From an uncultured Bacteroidales bacterium (lineage in GTDB: Bacteria; Bacteroidota; Bacteroidia; Bacteroidales; Bacteroidaceae): a stretch of 40,573 nucleotides of DNA. The notes below the pieces were generated by a model. The model saw nothing but the letters and a program-made list of their open reading frames with translations. It ran no database searches and had not been told where the DNA came from. A program made the translations under genes and the position numbers. The stretch lies in NCBI GenBank assembly GCA_902784475.1, contig CACZUX010000035.1:1-40573 (forward strand). The letters run 5' to 3'. Shown here one piece after another: positions 34,245-40,573 of this stretch. Numbering within the stretch: position 1 is the stretch's first letter; each line of letters opens with the position of its first letter.

Positions 34245-34657
34245 ACTGAAGATTTCTTTTTAATTGGCATAAACCTCGGTTTGTCAACTGTTACTCCCCT
34301 TGATGTAATATTCAGCGTGATATGATCGAACCATGTTTCGAGAAACCCGTTGTACTCTTTCATTGAAATTTCATCGGCATAATCCTCTTGGGTATAATCC
34401 CATTTCAGATCAACAACATCGGTGAAATGGAAATCAAGAAAGACTTCTGCTTCATTTCGGTCATACTCAATGCCAACGCAGCACGGAGGGTTTATTGTCA
34501 CGTCAAGAAGACACTTTTCGCTGTTCCAATGAACCTCTGTCACTTTTGAGAAATGGAATTGCCACTCATCGTTTTCTTCAAGGAAAACCTCTATATTTTC
34601 GATGCCAGTAATGAACTTTACGGCATCGTCACTTATCATATTGGCTGATTTACGCAT
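34241..34657 (-). CDS. Hypothetical protein, single copy of the domain in its neighbour
   Basis: A 138-residue acidic protein. It shows FHFSKVTEVHWNSEKCLLDVTIN, then LDFHFTDVVDLKWDYT and HITLNITSRGVTVDKP. The pattern (hydrophobic-His-Phe, a DV segment, a beta-rich end) parallels the C-terminal half of the 236-residue protein. It lies 26 bases behind the exonuclease gene and overlaps the next gene by ATGA. The start may be Met7 at 34639. Function is unknown; a partner or immunity role is only suggested by context. Confidence 0.75.
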   Translation of the reverse strand: MRKSANMISDDAVKFITGIENIEVFLEENDEWQFHFSKVTEVHWNSEKCLLDVTINPPCCVGIEYDRNEAEVFLDFHFTDVVDLKWDYTQEDYADEISMKEYNGFLETWFDHITLNITSRGVTVDKPRFMPIKKKSSV

Positions 34658-34683
34658 TATTTATGAATTACTTTGTCAGTTTC

Positions 34684-36600
34684 TTATACTTTTGACGTTT
34701 CCCTATACGCGTAATTCTCCTTTGCCGCAGCCAACTCTTCTTCACTCAGTGGAGCATTGGAATATCTGAAGATGTAGCCATTATACTGAGGCTTACCTGC
34801 AGATAAGCATCTCCTTACACCTTCGGTTTGTAAACCATACGCCGCTGTACATTCTGTAATCTTTAGGAAAACATTGAGGTAATTCCCATTAATGTCGAAT
34901 ACGTATATCGGACGTTTTGCCTCTTTCGTCAATGGCGCGCCTTTGATTTTCAGAATTGGTTGTTCTGTTGTCGCATAAATGAAAATATATCCATTGAGAT
35001 TATACGTTATTTTGTCTTGGCGAAGCATGGTTTTAATGGGACTATCGCCAGCAAAGCCCAACTCGGTGACGATGTCGGAAATACTCTCATATCTTTTCAT
35101 GAAATCTCCTTCTTTGGAATAGCAATCTACAAGACGTTTCCCATAGGTGAAGTCACGCTCTATATTTGTTTGCGGTTCTTCTTCATGAGCCCGGAAACCG
35201 TATTCACCTAGCCAACTTTTTTCTATTGTGGCATTTGCAATCTTCTTTTGTGAAAAAGACGAAGCCAATCCAGCACATTCTTCCAACGTCTTAGTAAAAA
35301 GGAATTCGCCAGTCGTTCTGGAATATACGTCAATGAGGCGTTTCCAATAATAAATATCAGGTTCTAATTTTCCTATCAAATCTTCATGCAACCTGATGCC
35401 ATAATCGGTTGTCCAAAAAGTTCCATCTAAATCCTTTATATTATTATATGACACATAGATTCCTTTCTCGGCACATTGCCTTATGGTTTTAGTAAACAGA
35501 AACTCTCCTGTTAAACGAGAATACACGTCAAGTTCCAGCATTGTTTGCTCTATGTAAGTCTCAAGCTTCACTCCATTTTTATAGAGATTAGAATGTATGT
35601 CATCAACAGATTTACCAACAGGTTTTCCGTCTTCATTAAAGTAAATTTTGCGTAGCACAAAATTTGTAGCGTCACAGTCCTTAATGGCTTCATGATAGTT
35701 ACCTCCTGTAAATCCGAAATGTTTAGAAATAGTTACCAGCCTTTTGTTTTCTGTTGGCAACGCTAGTTTTCTAACCATAGCAAGGACATCACATACAGGA
35801 TTCGTCGGCAAAGAAACGTTAACCATTTCACAAGTAGACTTCAAGAATCGCATATCAAAAGGTGCATTGTATGCAAAAAGAGGACAGGTTCCAATGAATT
35901 CGATGAATGAATTGATGGCTTCAACTTTTGATAAGCCTGTTTGCTTCAACTTTTCTATGTCTATACCATTGACACGCAAAGCCGCTGGTTCTATTACACA
36001 ATTGGGAGATGGCTTAATGTAGATACTTCTTTTATCAATGGCCACACCTGTCCGAGTGTTATATTTAACGGCTCCTATTTGAAGAATCTCATGACCTTGT
36101 TGAGGTGACAATCCAGAAGTCTCTGTATCAAAAACTACGTAGCACTCATATTTCGAAAGCCCTGGTATATAGGACTTAATGGATAATTCTATGTCTAGGG
36201 GGGATGAAGAGATGGCATTTACCTTAAATCCTAAGGCTGATGAAACATGATGAGAATCCTCTGCTTCTGGAGTCTCCATGCTTAACAATTGAGCCAATTC
36301 TTGGTCAGAGATATTGGCATCTACCAGCACATTATAAGAACTATCAAGAACACCTTTCTGCTGAAGCTGCGACATTAAACGTCCAGAAAGGTTATAACCA
36401 ATTTGGAAATACCTTTGGATGTCTGCACCCTTACAGACACCTTTTTGGATGACAAAACGAGCCACATTCTCTATCGTAGGATTCCTGTCAACGAAAACCT
36501 CTGAGTTCACGGACTTGTCTTCAACCACGTTTGCACTCTGATTGGCATCTTCATTCGGCTCTCCACCAAACAGACCTTTTATGAAATCAATAATCGACAT
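34684..36600 (-). CDS. DEDDh 3'-5' exonuclease with FtsK-gamma winged helix and NUMOD1-like repeats
   Basis: A 638-residue multidomain protein. Residues about 38-95 (NVARFVIQKG...ADIQRYFQIGYNLSGRLMSQLQQKGV) match the FtsK gamma winged-helix DNA-binding domain. Residues about 150-320 are a DnaQ-like exonuclease with exo I FDTET (Asp158, Glu160), exo II NAPFD (Asp249) and exo III His303-x4-Asp308, all residues of a DEDDh active site. The C-terminal half has repeated units starting LDVYSRLTGEFLFTKT (356), IDVYSRTTGEFLFTKT (423), VDCYSKEGDF (491) and IYVFDINGNYLNVF (565), like NUMOD1 modules of homing endonucleases. It would degrade DNA or RNA ends near specific sequences. AT-rich; follows the AAA+ gene at 208 bases. 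Confidence 0.85.
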   Translation of the reverse strand: MSIIDFIKGLFGGEPNEDANQSANVVEDKSVNSEVFVDRNPTIENVARFVIQKGVCKGADIQRYFQIGYNLSGRLMSQLQQKGVLDSSYNVLVDANISDQELAQLLSMETPEAEDSHHVSSALGFKVNAISSSPLDIELSIKSYIPGLSKYECYVVFDTETSGLSPQQGHEILQIGAVKYNTRTGVAIDKRSIYIKPSPNCVIEPAALRVNGIDIEKLKQTGLSKVEAINSFIEFIGTCPLFAYNAPFDMRFLKSTCEMVNVSLPTNPVCDVLAMVRKLALPTENKRLVTISKHFGFTGGNYHEAIKDCDATNFVLRKIYFNEDGKPVGKSVDDIHSNLYKNGVKLETYIEQTMLELDVYSRLTGEFLFTKTIRQCAEKGIYVSYNNIKDLDGTFWTTDYGIRLHEDLIGKLEPDIYYWKRLIDVYSRTTGEFLFTKTLEECAGLASSFSQKKIANATIEKSWLGEYGFRAHEEEPQTNIERDFTYGKRLVDCYSKEGDFMKRYESISDIVTELGFAGDSPIKTMLRQDKITYNLNGYIFIYATTEQPILKIKGAPLTKEAKRPIYVFDINGNYLNVFLKITECTAAYGLQTEGVRRCLSAGKPQYNGYIFRYSNAPLSEEELAAAKENYAYRETSKV

Positions 36601-36808
36601 AGAACTATACTTTTCGTTATTACAGTTTCCTTGTTACCTGCTTTTTTCTCGTTTTTACACCTTCAAATGGTTATACAACTTCAACCTCAGGACTTCACCA
36701 TTCTCAAACTCAAACAGATACTTCTTGCTATTGGACCTCGGATTGTTTCTGTGGATAATCCTGTGGTCAGTTTTGCCATGATAACAATATTACACTAATT
36801 TGATTATT
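36601..36808 (-). other. Gap between AAA+ and exonuclease genes with a possible coding remnant
   Basis: On the minus strand about 36661-36780 an open frame without a start codon reads HGKTDHRIIHRNNP then SKKYLFEFENGEVLRLK, protein-like, closed by TAA after about 42 codons. It follows a stop codon, so it may be a leftover of a small gene. No clear -7 box for the exonuclease gene is seen; transcription may come through from the AAA+ gene. Confidence 0.35.
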
Positions 36809-38968
36809 CTATTCAAGATTGCTTAAATCTTCTGCCGTTATTTCAACAAGTTCCTGTGCTGTTAAATTGGACGAGTATGCCAAACGAGTTGCTTGATTTT
36901 CTAGTGTCTTCTCGAAAAGATTACGCACATAGCGTGCATTTCCAAAGTTCTTATCTTTATTGATAACGGCATTTTTAATAATTGCCTTAATAACCTCTTC
37001 GGCTTCTTCATTCATTGAATACTCATTTTTCGATAAATTCAACTGGTAAATTTGAAGAAGCTCCTCTTCGTTATAATCGTCAAAATGAATATATCTGTTA
37101 AAACGTGATTGTAAGCCCGGATTAGAATCAATGAATTCCTTCATTTCATTTCCATATCCAGCTAAAATAACCACCAGACGATTGCGGTCATCCTCCATCC
37201 TCTTCAACAAAGTCGAAATGGCTTCTTTTCCATAATCATTATTCCCTCCTTGGACAAGAGAATAAGCCTCGTCAATAAATAATACTCCATCAAGGGCAGA
37301 ATCTATAATTTTATTGGTCTTAACAGCAGTTTGACCAACATATTCTGCAACTAATCCCGAGCGATCAGTTTCCACCAAATGGCCCTTTTCGAGAATACCT
37401 AGCTCTTTGTAAATTGCAGCCAAAATACGTGCGACTGTAGTCTTTCCTGTTCCGGGATTACCTGTGAACACACAATGGTATGACATTGGAGAAGTTTTTA
37501 GTCCCTTTTCCTCTCTAACCTGCTGTATGTGAATAAAGTTCTTTAATTTAAACAGTTCTTCCTTTACACTCTCCAAACCTATCAACTCAGAAAGCTGATT
37601 CTCTGGGGAAGTGTTTTCCTCTGAATCATTATTTAATGTCTTCTTTTCTTGTTTTGTGCTTCTTGCTACAAGTTCAAATAGCTCTGACACATCTTTCATT
37701 AAAACTTCACGCGGCTGCGAATCTCTTGCGGGACCAACGACCCCTCTTTTCTCCAATTCATCCATTATCCTTCCTGCCTGGAGATAACCCATACTCATTT
37801 CTCTTTGAATATTAGCGAGAGATCCGTCTTGAGATTGTACAATTATACGAGCAGCTTCCATTATAACAGCCTCAGGAGATTCTTTTTCATATGTAAGCGA
37901 CAACTTGCCGGTAGAAGATTTATCATCTGGTTGCTTGGAATTTGTCTCATCCATGATATCTTGCAACCAAACCCTTTCCTCGCTGGTCACGACATCATCT
38001 ACATTAGCCATTGCTAAGGTAAACCGATGTAGGCACAGAATATATTGAATTTTTATATCCGGATCAACCTTATCAAGAAATATGGCTAAAAGGAAAGATT
38101 TGTAATTGGGCGTAACAACCTCGTATGCATGAATAATGTGTTGAAAGATATTTTCCAATGAATCTGCTATATTTCTCTCATAATAGCTAAACTGGGCGTA
38201 TTCAATATCAACCTCAGGATCCAAAAACTTATAAACCAACAAGTGCAGGGCATCTTCCTCTATATTGTGTTGTCCGACATCACCACCTAACCCCTTCAGG
38301 CATTTGTATGCATCATATAATATAAAACATTGAATCTTTTCATCAAACGAGATTCCGGATAAGTCTAGTCCATAAATTTCATTTGTGTTATTTACAATCT
38401 GTACTAATTTATCATTGTTTAACTTGCTAGATACAAAATCCCAAAGTTCGTCCGAGGCTTTTTTTAGTTTGTTAAATCTATTTTCTTCGTCGTCTTCCTC
38501 AATATCATCTTCGACATCTTGGTTCGGCTTAGCCTTAGACGGAGAGTATGACTTTGCATAAATAAAAATAATAACAAAAGGCAAAAGAGCAGCAATTACT
38601 GACAAAGCTTTGTTTGTTATGGAAGAAACTATTACGGAATATATTATAACAGCAACAACTACGGTAATTGCTATTAAAAAACCATGTAAACAACCAGTCT
38701 CACTTTTATTATTTCTTCGATAATCGCCATTTTTTTCATGATAGTTGGATGACGGATTATGACCGTTGGTTGGCTGATTAACTTTACCGCTAATTTTCTG
38801 CCTGTTATAAAGACCTGTACCCGGAATTCCGGTACTTAGATACGTTCCTCGTGGTCCAAAATTTAATTTTGCTCCTCGTGGACCAACAGATGTACTAACA
38901 CCTCCCTTGCTGAGGTTAATATGAACACCTGGCAATATTTTAATTCTTTTTCTGTAATTCCAAGCCAT
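36809..38968 (-). CDS. Membrane-anchored AAA+ ATPase: DUF4236, TM, TerB-like, FtsK-gamma, CbbX-type AAA
   Basis: A 719-residue protein. Residues 1-58 are a DUF4236 domain (KILPGVHINLSKGGVSTS, GPRGTYLSTGIPGTGLY). Two TM segments follow at about 97-115 and 121-138, then an acidic linker. Residues about 210-340 are helical with a TerB-like end (LAMANVDDVVTSEERVWLQ). Residues 364-425 are an FtsK-gamma winged helix (NIQREMSMGYLQAGRIMDEL, then SQPREVL). Residues 460-719 are a CbxX/CfqX (SpoVK/EccA-like) AAA+ module with Walker A GNPGTGKT (503-510), Walker B VLFIDEA and an arginine-finger region LQSRFNRYI. It would couple ATP hydrolysis at the membrane to DNA recognition. AT-rich; next to the exonuclease that shares the FtsK-gamma domain. 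Confidence 0.85.
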   Translation of the reverse strand: MAWNYRKRIKILPGVHINLSKGGVSTSVGPRGAKLNFGPRGTYLSTGIPGTGLYNRQKISGKVNQPTNGHNPSSNYHEKNGDYRRNNKSETGCLHGFLIAITVVVAVIIYSVIVSSITNKALSVIAALLPFVIIFIYAKSYSPSKAKPNQDVEDDIEEDDEENRFNKLKKASDELWDFVSSKLNNDKLVQIVNNTNEIYGLDLSGISFDEKIQCFILYDAYKCLKGLGGDVGQHNIEEDALHLLVYKFLDPEVDIEYAQFSYYERNIADSLENIFQHIIHAYEVVTPNYKSFLLAIFLDKVDPDIKIQYILCLHRFTLAMANVDDVVTSEERVWLQDIMDETNSKQPDDKSSTGKLSLTYEKESPEAVIMEAARIIVQSQDGSLANIQREMSMGYLQAGRIMDELEKRGVVGPARDSQPREVLMKDVSELFELVARSTKQEKKTLNNDSEENTSPENQLSELIGLESVKEELFKLKNFIHIQQVREEKGLKTSPMSYHCVFTGNPGTGKTTVARILAAIYKELGILEKGHLVETDRSGLVAEYVGQTAVKTNKIIDSALDGVLFIDEAYSLVQGGNNDYGKEAISTLLKRMEDDRNRLVVILAGYGNEMKEFIDSNPGLQSRFNRYIHFDDYNEEELLQIYQLNLSKNEYSMNEEAEEVIKAIIKNAVINKDKNFGNARYVRNLFEKTLENQATRLAYSSNLTAQELVEITAEDLSNLE

Positions 38969-39039
38969 TTTTATAAAAAGCCAATTATATTATTATCAAT
39001 CTTATGAGCTAAAATCTTCGACTATGCGCTACTGTTATG

Positions 39040-39897
39040 TTACTTCTTCCCCTCCCTCAGCAACTTCAATATCACATCCGCCACCTCATCCGAGAGCAGC
39101 TCGCCGCTGTGACCCTTCTCCCAGTCAACGGACGGAATAGCCTCCTTCAACTTCGCCAAGGGAATCAGCGGAGCATCATCCGGAAGCGCTGCATTCCTGC
39201 ACGCCATATCCACATAACAGCGACGGCGAGAAGTGCCCTTCCAGTCTTCTCCCGTGTAAGGATTTGAGATGAAATACCCGTTGAAAACTATGCCTGCGCC
39301 TTCATCGCCTGTACGCAGCATGTAGAAAGCATCGCCGCGATTAGCTTCCTCCCACTCGTAGATGCTCCAGTTCAGGAAGAAGGTGTCATCCTCCTGATGC
39401 TCCACACAACGGCGGTAGTCCTGCTCCGTGAAAGAGCTGATGGCGGGATTCCAACGCATGAGGTAGGTCTTGGGCTTTTCGGGGACGGGAACGATGTCGT
39501 AGTGCAACACCCACACGCAGCAGTCGCCCTCGGGATCCTCCAAAGCGGGTGCGTCGGTCTTCTGGAAGGTGAAGCGTGTGCCGGGCTGCGTCGTCGTGCG
39601 CACAATATGCAGGGCACAATGTTCTTTGCCGGCTTCAAGCACGATGAAGCGGAGCGAACGCTTCAGCAGATAAGGAAACACGCCTCCGTTGTAGAGGAAA
39701 CAGCTGCGATAAGCAGGAGGAGCCTCCTCAACAGAGATAACAGGACAGCCTTCCACCGTCTCGATGACCATGTCCTGGTTGTCCTCGTTCAGACTCAGTG
39801 TCAGCTCACGAATCTCTCCGTGAAGCACGCCGTCTATCACGGCCTTGTCCACCTCGAAGGTGATGACGGAGTCATTGATGTCCTTATTTCGTTTCAT
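39040..39897 (-). CDS. Hypothetical protein with EVE/PUA-like domain
   Basis: A 285-residue cytoplasmic protein. The C-terminal half (about 140-240: TYLMRWNPAISSF, FFLNWSIYEWEEANRGDAFYMLRTGDEGAGIVFNGYFISNPY) follows the EVE/PUA-like pattern of a Trp-rich start, an acidic-GD loop and a Gly-x-F/Y strand, as in readers of modified bases and in defence genes. The N-terminal half (ELTLSLNEDNQDMVIETVEG) is beta-rich and not assigned. GC content is visibly higher than in the AAA+ gene 71 bases downstream, so the two may have different histories. It has a good promoter. EVE assignment is by pattern only. Confidence 0.65.
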   Translation of the reverse strand: MKRNKDINDSVITFEVDKAVIDGVLHGEIRELTLSLNEDNQDMVIETVEGCPVISVEEAPPAYRSCFLYNGGVFPYLLKRSLRFIVLEAGKEHCALHIVRTTTQPGTRFTFQKTDAPALEDPEGDCCVWVLHYDIVPVPEKPKTYLMRWNPAISSFTEQDYRRCVEHQEDDTFFLNWSIYEWEEANRGDAFYMLRTGDEGAGIVFNGYFISNPYTGEDWKGTSRRRCYVDMACRNAALPDDAPLIPLAKLKEAIPSVDWEKGHSGELLSDEVADVILKLLREGKK

Positions 39898-39927
39898 GGT
39901 ATTATCTTTATTTTATAAAATCCGCCC

Positions 39928-39959
39928 CAAAGTTACAAAAAGTTCATGACTTTGACAAA
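39928..39959 (-). promoter_or_regulatory. Promoter of the EVE-like gene (and possibly the AAA+ block)
   Basis: On the minus strand TTTG (39959 to 39956), 20 nt, TAACTTTG (39935 to 39928), a full Bacteroidetes promoter; the ATG is 30 nt downstream. As no promoter is obvious in the 71-base gap before the AAA+ gene, it may serve both. Confidence 0.7.
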
Positions 39960-40487
39960 AGAATTCACGAAATCCGTTCAAGATTTTTCAAAAAATCGAA
40001 AATGCAAAAATGCTCACGCAAATTACGCAAATTGCAAATTGCAAATTGTGACCCACCAGTCAGAGTACACGTAAAACTTGACATCCGAACCCGCATTTAG
40101 CGCCCAATATTGATTATCAGGCATTTAGCTTTTATAAAATCGGCGCGTTTATACGTGTTTCAAAATCCGAAATCTTGACAAAATAGTTATTTGCTTGCAA
40201 TCTCACGAAGCTACGCTCCATAGACATTCTACTCGCCTCAGCATAATAAGCCAGCTTTTCTGCATTCGGCTCGGGCGGATGCGGCGTAGTTTGCGTGAGC
40301 ATTTTTTCGTGCAAACAAAGCACTCTTATCACTGAGAAAAGTTGAATCATTCTCTCTTAACCCTTGTTTTGGTTGAATGGGCGGCCTAATGCACGGAATC
40401 CGATTCATTAACGACTTTTATCGTGCTCATTAATGAATTCGATCGTTTTCATTAATGAATTGCATCGATTTCATTAATGAACGGTTT
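39960..40487. other. Gene-free interval with repeats
   Basis: No credible gene. It holds the GCAAATT heptamer array (40018-40047), the CGCTCCATAGACATT word (40214-40228, also at 7257-7271) and a TCATTAATGA array at 40405-40480. A 72-codon open frame on the minus strand crosses the CGCTCC word and shows no protein-like features. Confidence 0.65.
40018..40047 (+). repeat. 7-bp tandem array (GCAAATT)
   Basis: GCAAATT at 40018, 40027, 40034 and 40041 (spacings 9, 7, 7). No -7 box follows closely. Confidence 0.7.
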
Positions 40488-40492
40488 TTAGT
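40405..40492 (+). repeat. 22-bp-period array of the palindrome TCATTAATGA
   Basis: TCATTAACGA at 40405 and TCATTAATGA at 40427, 40449, 40471, exactly 22 bp apart. In the first three units ATCG stands at the same offset (15). TCATTAATGA is a perfect 10-bp palindrome. It lies 7 bases beyond the end of the partial gene at the window edge. Confidence 0.85.
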
Positions 40493-40573
40493 GTTTGGCT
40501 ATTTCTGCAACCAAACTCTTCAGATAAGCATCAGAGACATTACCCATCTCTGACTTATCATAAATCGTCATCA
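40488..40573 (-). CDS. Partial gene, C-terminus like RelE/HigB-type toxins
   Basis: The last 27 codons, which read MTIYDKSEMGNVSDAYLK then a short tail ending AEIAKH, before TAA. The IYDKSE segment near the C-terminus followed by a short amphipathic tail resembles RelE/HigB-family toxin ends in Bacteroidetes, as far as I recall. An ATG at 40571 is in frame but probably internal; the gene continues outside the window. The assignment is tentative with so little sequence. Confidence 0.45.
   Translation of the reverse strand, partial: MTIYDKSEMGNVSDAYLKSLVAEIAKH

Noticed and set aside
40132-40350. 72-codon minus-strand frame containing MSMERSF
   Set aside because: The peptide is the translation of a dispersed DNA word also found at 7257; no other sign of coding.

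Overview
The window looks like a chromosomal segment of a Bacteroidales bacterium, most likely of the Prevotella group. This rests on the Bacteroidetes-type promoters (TTTG, about 20 nt, then TAnnTTTG) ahead of many genes, the near absence of Shine-Dalgarno sites, a SusC/RagA-type TonB-dependent receptor, a DUF4270 lipoprotein next to a short GT5 glycogen/starch synthase, methylmalonyl-CoA epimerase (propionate pathway), an N-terminal-rubredoxin ('reverse') rubrerythrin, and the Bacteroidetes type of CarB. I estimate composition by eye: most of the window is GC-rich, while about 31.2-39.0 kb is clearly AT-rich.

Layout. 0-4.4 kb (+): acyl-CoA synthetase, LepA and a Crp/Fnr-type regulator. 4.1-6.6 kb (-): a two-gene deoxy-aminosugar unit, a WxcM/FdtA-like cupin and an acyltransferase-aminotransferase fusion. 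6.7-6.9 kb: tRNA-Ser and tRNA-Glu. 6.9-7.7 kb: a truncated DUF3089-like remnant and repeat-rich DNA. 7.7-9.4 kb (+): a 29-residue bS22/mS38-like ribosomal protein and RNase G/E. 9.4-11.2 kb (-): nitroreductase, DUF2520 protein and KdsC. 11.2-13.6 kb (+): TonB-dependent receptor. 13.7-20.1 kb (-): GT5 synthase, DUF4270 lipoprotein, CarB and a nucleotidyltransferase. 20.2-24.0 kb (+): PanC, PanD, methylmalonyl-CoA epimerase, Pgk and a solute-binding-like lipoprotein. 24.0-30.9 kb (-): rubrerythrin, LigA, DapA, MaoC-like protein, KdsA, KdsD and a phospholipase-D-type protein, from DapA onward joined by overlaps. 31.1 kb: tRNA-Gly. 31.2-33.0 kb: 1.8 kb without genes, packed with inverted and tandem repeats. 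33.0-40.6 kb (-): an accessory block.

How genes work together. KdsD, KdsA and KdsC cover three steps of Kdo synthesis for lipopolysaccharide. The cupin and the fusion protein would isomerise, aminate and acylate a nucleotide-linked keto-sugar for surface glycan. PanC and PanD make pantothenate.

The most unusual part is the AT-rich accessory block: a membrane-anchored AAA+ ATPase (DUF4236, two TM segments, TerB-like region, FtsK-gamma winged helix, CbbX-type AAA+), a DEDDh exonuclease that also carries an FtsK-gamma winged helix plus NUMOD1-like repeats, and two small proteins that resemble each other. An EVE/PUA-like protein lies upstream and an XRE regulator with a near-perfect inverted-repeat operator lies downstream. 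I propose it as a candidate undescribed DNA-targeting, possibly defence, system. Next to it are two mirror-image elements built from pentamers spaced 9/6/9 or 6/9 bp, two arrays with exact 22-bp period, and several different 7-bp-period arrays. Two native genes (the crp-like gene and carB) run past their expected ends into neighbours, and one gene is truncated at a dispersed repeat.
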